Assembly: GCA_024449915.1 (NCBI GenBank) | Contig: JAMZAV010005120.1 | Span: 46,949-110,948, forward strand | Reading direction: 5' to 3' | DNA from: Sweltsa coloradensis | Lineage: Eukaryota > Arthropoda > Insecta > Plecoptera > Chloroperlidae | Length of the DNA stretch: 64,000 nucleotides | Program-made: the position numbers and the translations under genes | Part shown: positions 11,724 to 22,552 of the stretch, in pieces | Layout of the letters: each line of letters opens with the position of its first letter | Position numbering within the stretch: position 1 is the stretch's first letter | The notes under the pieces: model-generated | The model's database searches: none | What the model was told of the DNA's origin: nothing | The model's input: the letters and a program-made list of their open reading frames with translations, nothing else

Positions 11724-12159
11724 TAGGGGTGTGTGAGTACCCGAAATTTCGAGTCGAGTCGGGTATTTGAGATTCGACTCGAACTCAAGTATTTGGAATT
11801 CAAAATTGAGTCTAAAAATTTTTTTTTACGATTTTGGTGGAGTTGCCGGGTCGCGGCCCTGCGGGCGAGTGTAAAAACGTAAAAATCGTTATCTTTTTTT
11901 GGCACTACCTTACCAACTCTGATTAGTCATAACAGTAACCTTAGTCTATTGATACAAATTTGTATTCTTCTTGGAAGTTTTGACCTTTTTTGGCACAAAT
12001 AATAAAAATAAAATATATCACTATAATGTTTGTATCAACATTTGCGGATGGTACTGTGTATGCCTACTTAAGACTCGGACTCAAATTGGACTCGAAATCG
12101 AGTAATTTTTAGGACTCGGACTCGACTCGAATTCAAAAATCAGGACTCGCACATCCCTA
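11724..12159. mobile_element. Short hAT-type MITE
   Basis: The termini are TAGGGGTGTGTGAGT and its inverted match TAGGGATGTGCGAGT. Both run into CGAGTCGAGTC-rich inverted sequence. Flanking octamers GTTAATAA (11716-11723) and GTTAATCA (12160-12167) differ at one base, which fits the 8-bp target duplication of hAT elements. At 436 bp it is non-autonomous. Confidence 0.8.
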
Positions 12160-12164
12160 GTTAA

Positions 12165-12285
12165 TCATGATCATGACGTGACTCAAACCTATAAAGTTAC
12201 AACTACAAAATCAATGTACAGTGATCATGACATGACTCAAACCTAACCTATAAAGTTACACAACTACAAAATCAGTGTACTTTAA
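12165..12285. repeat. Tandem duplication of ~57 bp
   Basis: A unit beginning TGATCATGACGTGACTCAAA and containing TATAAAGTTACAACTACAAA occurs twice in direct order, at about 12167-12222 and 12223-12280, with few differences. It sits immediately beside the hAT MITE. Confidence 0.75.
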
Positions 12286-12289
12286 TTTA

Positions 12290-13430
12290 CTTATATACTT
12301 TAATTTTTGTCTGATCCATCTTGAACCTCGCTCGAAATTCAAGAATATTCTCTTAATCTTGCCCGACTTCAAAATCCCTGCTCTCACAGCCCTAATACAC
12401 ACGTGCAAACACAAACACTTATAGATAATGAACAATTGTTTTCGATTAGCAAGAAAATTAAGTGAAATTTATGTTTTTGTACCGTGCTTTGAACCAAATC
12501 CAAAATCGTTGGGATCCATCTAGGAAACTACCTGTTGTGTGCTCGTACTCGTACTCGTAAGTAAGGTACCTACTCGCATAAATCATGGAGGCCGTGATGT
12601 CTTATTTTAAATTTTTAAATGAGCTATTTCATCTTGAAAATACATTTAATTGTTTGTTTTGAGACATTATTTTTAATACGTAAACCAAAAAACCAAAATT
12701 AAACTGTTACTGTAACGCCTCCTCGCGTGACGTCAATTGTGGCTCAGTAACCGGCGGCAGTGATCAAGCGCGGGCGAGGGTCAAATGTGGGGCGCACTGG
12801 ATTTAAAATCTGACACGAAAAGCTCATCTTCCACAAGATACTTTGATTTTCATGTGTGTGTTTTTCATATCATGGCTTAAAACGGCTTTATCTTTCATCT
12901 GAACTCCATTTGCATTAAGTCAAGATGAGTGGTTCTTTAAGAAAATACAAACAGTAAAGCTCTGGATATAAATCCAATAAGGCCAAAACTTGTTAAGATA
13001 ATTTGATAGCATTCTTAGCCAAAGCAGAAGAATGCGAACGGCTCGATAGTCAATAGATGTACCTACTTGAAAAAGTAATTATTATACTTGCGCCTGTTAT
13101 GTAATAAGTTAATAACACAGGTTTCTCACGGGTCTTTATACTCGATTGTTTGTTTACGACAATGCTAAGGTGTAAGGACCTAAAGCCACACTAAAAAATG
13201 CTTGTGATGTCATGTTCATAATGAATAGTGAGCAATAAGAATTGATATTTTCATAAAATAAAACAAGACTAAAGAGGTAAATGTTTGAGTGATTGGACCT
13301 AATGGCTATGCAGGCTACTTGGGTTGGAAAAGAATGGAGAGACAAGAAACGCTAAATACAGCCTGGAGGGTAGGGTATAAAATAAAAACAAATTTTCATT
13401 TGCTAAAAAAAACTTCAAAAAAATGCCTGT
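12290..13430. other. Non-coding stretch
   Basis: I recognise no gene. A degenerate GCCCTAAT-type hAT end may lie near 12385. A short GC-rich patch at about 12718-12795 contains a CRE-like TGACGTCA (12729) with no adjacent open frame that I can defend. Confidence 0.35.
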
Positions 13431-13434
13431 TGTG

Positions 13435-13865
13435 GGGTACACAGTAAGGGTTTAACCTTGTGTGACCCTCTTCGGGTGACTTAGGTGTACGTAAGTACTT
13501 CGGGTCACCGAATAGTTGGGAGTGTTTGGGCAGACTAAATCCCTAGCATTTGCATTAATGACTGAAGAAAACCAACCACCGACTTACAGTTAGTCATTGC
13601 GGGTATTGAACCCGTGGCCTTGGGATTTAGCCGTTACGTACGACCCACCTCAAGATCGGTTTTCTCCTGATGATGATGGATAACTGCAGCTAAATTAAAG
13701 TTACTTTAACCCAAAAAGCATTTTGTACTTCTCAGTGTGTAGGGGTAACTTAGGTAACTTCTAATTATCTGCAGTCATCACCAGCAGGAGCTAACCGTGT
13801 TGGCTAACTCTGCTCTTCAGGCCATGTTTTATATTCTCTTTTCTTTGCCAACCTGTGAACAAATA
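13435..13865 (-). repeat. tRNA-derived SINE and associated repeat
   Basis: On the minus strand, about 13645 to 13585, a tRNA-like segment has a B box GGGTTCAATACCCGC preceded by CCCAAGGCCAC. It is followed by the interspersed repeat also present at 7595-7735. Imperfect TGACCC/GGGTCA hairpins lie at 13455-13510. The region is a composite of repeats and not a gene. Confidence 0.5.
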
Positions 13866-14004
13866 ATACTGTAGACTAATAGGAATAGATTCACTGTTAA
13901 TATGGTCTACTTCCTGGACTGGAACTACAACGAAGCACCAGTCAGTGTTGCCAGCCATAGGATAATTATCGTTTGCACTGAACCAAAGAAATTGGTGGTA
14001 CTGG

Positions 14005-14060
14005 CGCTGTTGGCGCAGCGGTGAGTCGGGATGGAACTTCCTCGAAATCGTTCGCCCGTA
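14005..14060 (+). repeat. Degenerate tRNA-like sequence
   Basis: CTGTTGGCGCAGCGGTGAG resembles a tRNA D-arm/A box. The expected B box about 40 bases on is degenerate (TCGAAATCGTTCG). It is probably an old SINE head. Confidence 0.3.
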
Positions 14061-14192
14061 GGCCCCCTTGAGTAGACCTTATTACTGGTAATAGCAAAGT
14101 TATTCCTTTTAGGCCTACAGTATTTGCTGTGAACTTTCCTCAGCCCAAAAGGTCAATAGACGATTATAATAATCACCAGCCCAAGTTTTACA

Positions 14193-14279
14193 GGAATCTT
14201 GAGGTTAACATGCTAGCTGCCGTACGCTCGGGTGTATGGCAGACGCACTGCAGCTAGCATGTTAAACTCAACGATTCCC
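14193..14279. ncRNA. 87-nt hairpin, possible pre-miRNA-like or miniature element
   Basis: GGAATCTTGAGGTTAACATG at the left pairs with CATGTTAAACTCAACGATTC at the right. With the following GCTAGCTGC/GCAGCTAGC this gives a stem of about 27 pairs with one mismatch and one bulge, around a 29-nt loop. The size and shape resemble a microRNA precursor. A tiny inverted-repeat element would look the same. No expression evidence exists in the sequence. Confidence 0.35.
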
Positions 14280-14289
14280 GTAATAGTTT

Positions 14290-15500
14290 GTGCGTGATAT
14301 AGAGGGCACTGGTGTTATTGCAAGAGAGTTGTTGATAACACGACCAGAAGTACTGTATTTATGCGAGTATAGGCCTCAGGTATATTTAAAAATATCAAGT
14401 TCAAATAGTGGGATGCGAAGCCATTCATCAATAGTATTTATAGCCAACTCTTTAAAATCTGAGTGGTCAAAATAAGGGTGCGGCTATTACTCGAGGGCGG
14501 CCTATAATCGAGTAAATATGGTACATCAAGGGCTGGAAAGTAGATACAAGATATTTGATTTACTTATGGTATGGTCGTTGGTGTACTCGAATATCTATTG
14601 TTAGTCTTATGTTTATGACTTATGTATTTCATTGTGTATATTATGTACGTTTATGTAGGATTTAGTTTGCAAAGTGACTTACGTCACATTATTTTATTTT
14701 AAGATTGAACTGAGAATCCTGTCAATTTCTTCATTTCTGTGGTAGTAGATTTGTAACTTTAGTTGAAACTTGAAATCATAACAAACTACAAGGGACTGAA
14801 ATATTACTTTTGTTGTTAGTTTTCTCAAGAAACCACAAAATCAGTTGTGAAATTGATTACTTTGTTATAGATGTTTGTTGCAATGACTTATGAGAGTAGC
14901 TTCTAGGCTAACAGATGGTTGATGAAGTAACATCCTAATACAGGCCAGTTGTTTCCAAGACAATTCTTGGCGAGTGACCTGGAAAATGTATCTGTCCCCA
15001 AGATAAAACTTGCAATATAATATACCATACTGACACTAGTTTTGTGCTGAATTTCCGTTGTATCTCTGTACTGCTAACTGGCGTGTTACCCGTTGGGTCT
15101 TTTCACTTCTTTCATATGCATAACTTCCCTATGCAAAGACTGTCCACAGCATACGTTATTACATTATTATTAGAGATTCGTAAAAATAGCATTTTCATTT
15201 TGAGTATTTACTATTTAGCACTTCCAATTTTAGCTTTTTGTTCCACCAAAACCTTAATTGAGGGGCTGCGAGCATAAACCGTCTAGCACTAACTGACAAA
15301 AAATCGATCTGAGATACGAGCAGTTGCGGCGGCAACATCGCCCGCTAAAGCTAGAAACCACGCCTAGACGGCTGCGTGCTGGTACATATTGTTCAGTGTG
15401 GCGCTATCTGTGTGCAGATTGGTGAACTAGGAAGTGTATTGTGACTTCACATAGCACGGCGGGACCACGACTGGCCGTGCGCACATAAACCAGGTAACGC
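14290..15500. other. Non-coding stretch
   Basis: This AT-rich sequence holds open frames of 60-77 codons that show no recognisable protein features and carry ordinary intergenic composition. I see no RNA gene or mobile element that I can defend. Confidence 0.45.
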
Positions 15501-15509
15501 GCGTTAGAC

Positions 15510-15896
15510 CAGGGGTGGACAAATCCACTAAAAAGTTAGGGGCCAGGAAAATAAGCAGGAGCCAGTAGTATCGCTGTACAGTTGTGGTCTGGGGCGAAGC
15601 CCTAACCACCGGAGGTAAATTCGCCAAAGGCGAAAATGTTTTTGAGTATTGCATAACGTATGATTGCCTAAAACACGATTTAAAGCAAATTTCTATCAAT
15701 AATATTAATAACCTGTGGAAGTAGCTAGCCAATGTTGCATTGACAAATGAACAACACTCACCAATAGGCTTATGCTGCAAGGTGCTGTTTAAAAAAATGG
15801 ATATTTTCTTGAAAAGTGTATTTTTTACTTCTTGATGATTTAGGGGCCAGCATGAAAGTTTTCCTCGCCTGGGCGAGCGGTAATTTTCCACCCCTG
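15510..15896. mobile_element. hAT-type MITE with perfect 8-bp target duplication
   Basis: The termini CAGGGGTGGACAAAT and the inverted CAGGGGTGGAAAATT begin in the manner of hAT elements. The identical octamer CGTTAGAC lies at 15502-15509 and 15897-15904. The 387-bp interior includes a GGGCGAAGCC / GCCAAAGGCGAAAATG segment similar to 58850-58890, so related sequence exists there. It has no coding capacity. Confidence 0.88.
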
Positions 15897-15904
15897 CGTT
15901 AGAC

Positions 15905-16740
15905 GGTTTATTGAATTATAGGAACATTTCAATTTAATTTTACCACTTAAAAGGTTAGAATACAATGCAAAACTAGTTCTCAATATTGGCATTTTGTAGC
16001 ACTTTACAAAATATGTTCACCGATTTAGCATAAAAAATCTCAAACGCAAAATGTACGTTATAATAATAGGCCTACGTCATTTCTTACACTTTCTTAGGGA
16101 TGTGACCCATTGATTATCGATATTCATCAATATTTAAAATTTTAATTAATATTTCAGGAAAAGTATACAACTTAAGAAATACATAATAATCTTCAAATTC
16201 CAGAACAAATCTTTATTTTTGTGGAACTATTTGCAACAGGATACTCTACAATCACTCGCAAACCACATTATTACATGGAATCCGTTCCTCTGGGGGCGAT
16301 GATAATTCCTGGCTCTGTGGCATCCTTGTGGCTCTAGATAGCTAGAAAATATTGATTTATTATAGAGATGTTCGTAATATTAATGTGCATCCCTGCTGTT
16401 TTAAGCATAATTCACATTTAGTTCTAAGGTTTAAGTGGGGTAATGTTTAGTATTGCCAAGTATGTTTCAATTGGTACGTTCTCAACTCGTACAAAGGCAT
16501 AAGGTATAACAAATTGCCAAAAATTCAAATATTACGACAAAACCTTACGACCAAATAATACCACCAACTCAGGCTGTGGCTTGTTCTAAGCTAGGAGGGC
16601 TTCAGTGGAAGAGGTGCAAGGGAAAAGCAAGGAGGGCAAGATGGTTTTCTATGCCCATCCAGCTGTACAAACAGGCAACCTAAGCAAGGCGTTAGGTAAC
16701 ATAATAGGCTCCAATATGATCACATAGTTGAAGCAAGATT
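15905..16740. other. Non-coding stretch
   Basis: I recognise no gene or repeat. The sequence is AT-rich, with an ATCGATATTCATCAATATT patch near 16115. Confidence 0.45.
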
Positions 16741-16745
16741 CAAAG

Positions 16746-16882
16746 TGATATTTTTATTTATCGGGTTGTTTTGCAGCGGTGGTATACATGATATTCTTAT
16801 GTCGACGTTTCAAAGACCATTTTGTCTTCTTCTTCAGGACCTGTCCTACGGCTACAAAACAACCCGATAAATAAAAATATCA
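16746..16882. repeat. Small foldback element with 28-bp perfect arms
   Basis: TGATATTTTTATTTATCGGG (28 bases, 16746-16773) is repeated exactly in reverse complement at 16855-16882 around an 81-base loop. It is probably a miniature inverted-repeat element. I saw no convincing target duplication. Confidence 0.7.
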
Positions 16883-17149
16883 TCAATGGGTAGCGAGACA
16901 TTTAAAAGTTTTATCAAGATTCACAGTGTTTGACCTAGGTGGTCAATCGACTAGTTACAGAAGTATTTAAATTTTTAAATAAAATAAGTATGTAAATGAA
17001 AACAATGTGTACGATTTCTGAACCATTTTCATCTGCATTGACTTCCCATCCAGTAAACCCATGTTAAAATATACGGTGACAAAATGCCAAATGGTTTTCA
17101 TAGCTGTTTATTTGCTATGCAAGAATGTCCATCAAGAGAATTTGAATCT

Positions 17150-17560
17150 GCATTCAACGTCAAATCCAAATTCCCCCCAAATGCAGAAGGTCCACGTTTC
17201 AATTCCCGCTAAAGTCAGAAGTTTTTTAACTTCTGATTTCAGTGATTTGGACTTAAGTCCATCAGTTCTCGTTTTAGGAATTTGTAAACGGTGACTTTGG
17301 AGCCGTTCTAGCAACGACACATAATAAATTTAAAGTTGTTCTGAATCGGCCTTGTTGATTCTGGCGTTAATCCGCAAAGATTGCTATATTTCCTATTAAA
17401 AATATTGATCTTTGGTTGGTTATTATCGCTCACTCGTCGATTGCGTCAGGGCCTACAGGATTAGCTTGGTCACTTTGGTTTACTGTCTCCCACTGAAAAT
17501 CAGTTATATGACTGAATGGGTAGACTCTAAATACAAAACAAATTTATTAATTTAGGCCTA
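17150..17560 (+). repeat. tRNA-derived SINE with conserved body (copy 1)
   Basis: A degenerate tRNA head (B box near 17190, TTTCAATTCCCGC) is followed by AAGTCAGAAGTTTTTTAACT, a body containing GTGACTTTGGAGCCGTTCTA, and a tail module CGCTCACTCGTCGATTGCGT through ACTGAAAATCAGTTATA. The same modules occur in reverse at 26580-26960, and the tail alone at 30645-30760 and 58615-58765. The order of head, body and tail is that of a tRNA-Gly-type SINE. Confidence 0.65.
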
Positions 17561-17852
17561 TATGTTTATTTAAGCTCTATCGTTTGTCCGATCGGGTTGT
17601 AGTTTGCGCCAAAATGTTAAGTAAGAATGTGAGAATTGCATTATCAGAGCACATTTTTCAAAACTTGCTTACTTTTGTTATTAAAATAACTGATCGTGAA
17701 TATGCCACCTAACAGGTAATTTTCCAAGCTTATCTTGGAGACCGTTATTTGAAATGGTCTTCTTCTACTTCTCTTCTTTTCATATGCCCGCATTTTTGGC
17801 TTACTGGGCCATCATGCATTTCCTGGTTTTCCAGTATAGTCTGAGCTGTTCA

Positions 17853-20800
17853 CAAAATAAAACGGCAAAAAATGGTAGCAAGGTTTCACTTAGCAAAAAT
17901 GTTCATAAGGTCAAAGAAAAGCGATACAGAAGGGGAGCCACGAAAAATGTCCCTTACGATTCAAAATGGCGGCCATGAAAGAATAGGCCTATTATTCAAC
18001 TTTTTTGAGTATAAAAATACGGTAAATTATGTTAGGAACGTGCCACTTGGCAAAAATATTCGTAAGATGTTAAAAATGGTTTACAGTGGGGGAGCCATGA
18101 AAAGTCAACCTTACGATTCAAAATGGCCGCCATTTTTGAAAAAAATGTATTATTTTCCTTTTTTGAATATAAACATACTGCAAATAATGATAAAAAGGTG
18201 CCACTTAGCACTAGGCTCTTCTTAAGATTATCTTAAAAGTTTACAGAGGGGGAGCCAAGAACAACATCTATTACAATTCAAAATGGCGGCCATGAATTAC
18301 AAGGTGTATCAATTATCTTCTAATTTTTAATGTAAAAAGACGGCAAATAATGATAGGAAGGTGTCCATTGGCAAAACATTTCTTGAGATGTCAAAGAAGG
18401 TTAACAGAGGGGGAGCCAAACAAAATATCCCTTACGATCCAAAATGGCCGCCACGAATAACAATTGCGTACATTATTAGTCTCCAATTTCGAATGTTAAC
18501 AGACGGTAAATAATGATAGGAAGCTAGGTGCCACTTGGCAAAAGTTCTCTCAAAATATTGTGCATGGTTTACAGTGGGGGAGCCAAGAAAAATCTCACTT
18601 ACGATTCAAAATGGTCGCCATGATTGAAAATGTGTATTGTTTCCTTTATACCTATGATCACATTCAAATTTAATTTAACCTACTTCCTTCTCAATAATAA
18701 GATATTATAATGAAATAAAACATCTATGTCGATTTCCCAAAGATGTCTTCCTTGATAAGCATCACGCTGAATGTGAAGCTGCAGTGCGTCTTGAATGGGA
18801 GGAAGACTGTCAACACTTTTGTTCCTCGACGTGAAAAGGATTTTCCTTGCTTCATTGACTTTTCCTACATCCGTGTGTGCGTCGTACAACATAACGTTCT
18901 AAGACGTCTTGAATGGTTTTGGAAACGTTCTGCAACCGACAAGAGATTTCATTCTTGTTTTGTACTTGTTTTTGTTCTTGTTACTTCACCATTACCTGGA
19001 AAATGGAACGACTTTCTTCACAATGCCACAAACAAGCAGGAGCTGTTTTTTATTCTCGCAAATCACGCTGCTACACAGTTTGATTTTGCAGAAATTGTGA
19101 CCAACGTGGTATCAATTATCGTATCATCTCAAAAAGCTGAGGCCGCATCATTGCTCACCTGATGGATGCGGCCAAGTCTGGAGGAAAGAGAGTTCTTATG
19201 TACACTATGGATACAGACATAGTCATACTCGCTGGCTCATTCTTCTACAAACTCATGGCTGTGGGGCTGTTATATTTGTGGGTTTGCTTTGGAGTAGGGA
19301 AGAAACAAAGATATATATCGGCACACGAAATAGCTCGCGCTCTTGGGGAAGCAAAATCGACAGCATTGAGAGGTTTCCATTTCTTTGCGGGATGCGACAC
19401 CGTATCCTCCTTCTCCCAAAAGGGAAAGTATGGAAATCTTTCGATGATGTCACACCAGCTTTTCATGAAATTTCCTGTCCGTTGCGGAACGTTTCCAAAA
19501 CCATTTAAGACGTCTAAGAACGGAATGTTATTCTTTTGTACGGTGGACACACGGATGTAGGAAACGTCAATGCAGCAAGGAAAATCCTTTTCACGTCGAG
19601 GAACAAAAGTGTTGACAGTCTTCCTCCCACTCAAGACGCACTGCAGCTTCACATTCAGCGTGCTGCTTATCAAGGAGAACATCTTTGGGGAAGTGCTGAT
19701 ACTTTAACGCCAATTTCTTCATCAGCAAAAGAATGGGGATGGTTCTTGAATGGTTGAGTTTGACATCCAAAATGGTCTAGACTGCCGGAGATATGGGACT
19801 GCTGCAGAGAGCTTGTCAAGTGCTCGTGTAAGAAAGGAAGCATCACACGATGCTCATGCAAAGATGCCAGCTTTCCCTGTACATTGCTATGTTCAAACTG
19901 CCGAATGAACTGCTGCAACACCAGGTAAACCCAGTTTAAGAAAGTTATTATAGACTTAAAAAAGTTTAAGGATAAATATATAAATCTGTTTAATTTCTGG
20001 ATGGTTATTCATCTCGTTACAGCTATGGCCAGCACTTTATATATTATTGTCTCCTATTTCAGTATTCCTGAGGATGAAGACATAATAAACAACGTCATTT
20101 CAAAATGTAACAAAGAAGTAAGGAAGAAGTGCTCAAAATGTCCACGTTATTAGAAATCGACATAGATGTTTTATTTCATTATAATATCTTATTATTAAGA
20201 AGGAAGTATAGGTTAAATTAAATTTGAATGTGATCATAGGAATAAAGGAAACAATACACATTTTCAATCACGGCGGCCATTTTGAATTGTAAGGGATATT
20301 TTTCTTGGCTCCTCCACTGGAAACCATATACAACACCTTAAAAATGTTTTGGCCAAGTGGCCCATTTTTATCATTTGCCGTATGATCACATTCAAAATAG
20401 GAAACAATACACATTTTCAATCATGGCGACCATTTTGAATCGTAAGTGAGATTTTTCTTGGCTCCCCCACTGTAAACCATGCACAATATTTTGAGAGTAC
20501 TTTTGCCAAGTGGCACCTAGCTTCCTATCATTATTTACAGTCTGTTAACATTCGAAATTGGAGACTAATAAGGTACGCAATTGTTATTCGTGGCGGCCAT
20601 TTTGGATCGTAAGGGATATTTTGTTTGGCTCCCCCTCTGTTAACCTTCTTTGACATCTCAAGAAATGTTTTGCCAATGGACACCTTCCTATCATTATTTG
20701 CCGTCTTTTTACATTAAAAATTAGAAGATAATTGAAACACCTTGTCATTCATGGCCGCCATTTTGAATTGTAAGATATGTTGTTCTTGGCTCCCCCTCTG

Positions 20801-21192
20801 TAAACTTTTAAGATAATCTTAAGAAGAGCCTAGTGCTAAGTGGCACATTTTTATCATTATTTGCAGTATGTTTATATTCAAAAAAGGAAAATAATACATT
20901 TTTTTCAAAAATGGCGGCCATTTTGAATCGTAAGGTTGACTTTTCATGGCTCCCCCACTGTAAACCATTTTTAACATTTTACGAATATTTTTGCCATGTG
21001 GCACGTTCCTTACATAATTTACCGTATTCTTATACTCAAAAAAGTTAAATAATAGGCCTATTCTTTCATGGCCGCCATTTTGAATTGTAAGGGACATTTT
21101 TCGTGGCTCCCCTTCTGTATCGCTTTTCTTTGACCTTATGAACATTTTTGCCAAGTGAAACCTTCCTACCATTTTTTGCCGTTTTATTTGGG
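17853..21192. mobile_element. Foldback transposon-like element with subrepeat arms and an internal gene remnant
   Basis: The left arm (about 17853-18735, continuing as coding-derived repeat to ~18960) is inverted relative to the right arm (about 19462-19690 plus 20156-21192). The arms share long stretches at very high identity. Each arm is made of roughly 120-bp direct subrepeats holding AAAATGGCGGCCAT, GATAGGAAGGTGCCACTTGGC and TTTACAGxGGGGGAGCCA. This fits Foldback-type transposons, which have long inverted ends built of subrepeats. The unique centre (18960-19460) and the right half contain the PIN-like gene remnant. The right arm carries 467 bp (19690-20156) missing from the left arm. A 1-kb-scale palindrome of this kind can also arise by snap-back replication. 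Confidence 0.75.
18975..20153 (+). pseudogene. PIN/XPG-like nuclease-family gene with cysteine-rich tail, frameshifted
   Basis: Reading along the plus strand with at least three frame changes, I see LPGKWNDFLHNATNKQELFF, HLMDAAKSGGKR, then MYTMDTDIVIL. The last resembles the acidic strand of XPG-I/PIN nucleases. Next come a block with RYISAHEIARALG and HFFAGCDTVSSF, then LPPTQDALQLHIQRAAYQ, and finally the cysteine-rich ELVKCSCKKG...RCSCKDASFPCT. Proteins with this order recur in multiple copies in invertebrate genomes, in my knowledge, and lack a firm function. An intron 19925-20062 (GTAAAC...TTTCAG) joins in frame to a last exon 20063-20153 ending RKKCSKCPRY and a TAG stop. The 5' part is absent and internal stops are present, so the copy is dead. 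Confidence 0.6.
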
Positions 21193-21214
21193 ATCCGTCG
21201 TTGAACAACCTGTA

Positions 21215-21875
21215 CTAGTAGAGACAGGTTTCTTTTTCCTCATAGTTCATGCCGAGCGGAAGGGCATCAATTTCGTCTTTAAGACTTGAACATCTCATCA
21301 GATGCTCTCTGTTCTGTTCTTCCTTCCCACATAGACTGCAAGTACTGCTATCGGTGATTCCTATCCGATGTAGGTGCTTTGCAAGCAGATCATGTCCTGT
21401 TTGAAGTCTAAACTGTGCAGTAGCTGTCCGTCTATTTTCATGATGTTTGACCTTTCCAGTCGTTATATTTTGCCATACTTTTCCTTTCCCTTTATCAATC
21501 CACTCTTTTTGCACTCTCCTCTTGGTTGCTGTGCTAAGATGTGCCTTTACCGATGAATGTGACAGATTCTTGACTACTTGGGGCATTTTGCTGCCTCTCT
21601 TTGCCAGGTAATCTGCCTTCTCATTACCATACACTTCACAATGTGCTGGAATCCATTGCAGCACTACCTGTCTGGCATCATAATAAAGCCTTAGCAGCAG
21701 TACCTTGCATTCTTTCACCTCATTATCCACCCTCTCTTTACATACAATGGCCTGAATTGCTGTCTTTGAGTCCGACATTATCACTAATTTCTTATCATGA
21801 TGTTCACTTATCTTCTCCAATGCCAACTTTATGGCCTTCAATTCACCATCTTAATTGCTTGCATTTTTTCCTGCT
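21215..21875 (-). pseudogene. LINE 3' fragment: RNase H and zinc-knuckle region
   Basis: The minus-strand frame encodes an RNase H-like domain. DGELKAIKLALEKI is interrupted by a stop just upstream, near 21855. It is followed by LVIMSDSKTAIQAI and WIPAHCEVYGNEKADYLAK, giving the D-x-S and final D residues. The C-terminus has FRLQTGHDLLAKHLHRIG and a CSLCGKEEQNREHLMRC zinc knuckle. RNase H plus a C-terminal CCHC knuckle occurs in I/Jockey-superfamily LINEs. RT and endonuclease are missing, so it is 5'-truncated. It abuts the right arm of the foldback element. Confidence 0.75.
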
Positions 21876-21899
21876 GCCCAGGAGTGTTCAAACCATTGA

Positions 21900-22320
21900 T
21901 ATTAAACCCCTATAGTAGGCTAGATTAGCAGTCTCCTATACCTCCGCACAGGCGCGAGCGTAGCAAATTGAAGACTCAACCGGCCCATTTCAAGATGGCG
22001 ATTTGGTGTTTTAATTTATGCTTTTTTATTGCAATAAAGTATTTTACTGGATTGTTTGATATGGTTTTAGCTTGTGCAGCATGGTATTAAACAAAAGAAA
22101 CAATACGAAGTGATTGCATAAGGGAATTTAGTAATCATTTGGTGTTAAAGGCTAGTATGCTTACCTGTCAACCTGGCGGCAATCTTGAGAACTATTTGGC
22201 CACAAATCGCTCCCATTTGATTAACATGTAAACTGTCATTTTAAGATGGCTTCTAATTGTACCGGAAGTGGACCACCGACTGCTGGTCTAGCCAATTATA
22301 TAGGATGTCTATGGTTCAAA
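21900..22320. other. Short interspersed sequence, unclassified
   Basis: There is no coding sequence. The region is bracketed by GTTCAAACCA-like words at 21888 and 22313. It contains AAGATGGCTTCTAATT near 22242, a phrase that recurs near 52250 beside another repeat. Confidence 0.35.
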
Positions 22321-22324
22321 CCAC

Positions 22325-22552
22325 TTACAATACACACCAGCCAGAGAAAGGTGGTGGGTGTTGATTTGTTGCATGAGTCCATATGCTGGCAATATAGTTC
22401 GTCCTCTTGATCTTTTCCTTTAATACTGCTGTGCAGGGTGGTAATGAGCTTGCGTCCATTCCCTTGAGCTTTTCCATTGGACGAGTACTCGTAGGACGGT
22501 AAATCTTGAGGAAAGTGTCTAACCTAGCTTCGTTCAATGTCATTCTTGCCAT
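22325..22552 (-). pseudogene. Second fragment of the PIN-like/Cys-tail gene family
   Basis: The minus strand encodes about 75 residues: LNEARLDTFLKIY, then a charged linker, then SLPPCTAVLKEKIKRTNYIA and SIWTHATNQHPPPF. The pattern N-x-x-R, LPP-x(5)-L, K-I-x-R-x-N-Y and W-x-x-A parallels VNAARKILF, LPPTQDALQLHIQRAAYQ in the foldback-borne gene. I therefore place it in the same family by inference. It lacks the nuclease-like core and the cysteine tail, so it is a fragment. It could instead be a separate transposon-associated domain. Confidence 0.45.

Noticed and set aside
17872..18225. 117-codon frame and its minus-strand twin at 20819-21208
   Set aside because: Both are translations of the subrepeat arms of the foldback element; similarity follows from the inverted repeat and not from a protein family.
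18743..19162. A single 139-codon protein starting in the left arm
   Set aside because: Its first part is antisense of the inverted arm copy of the gene; only sequence after about 18975 reads in the sense of the family.
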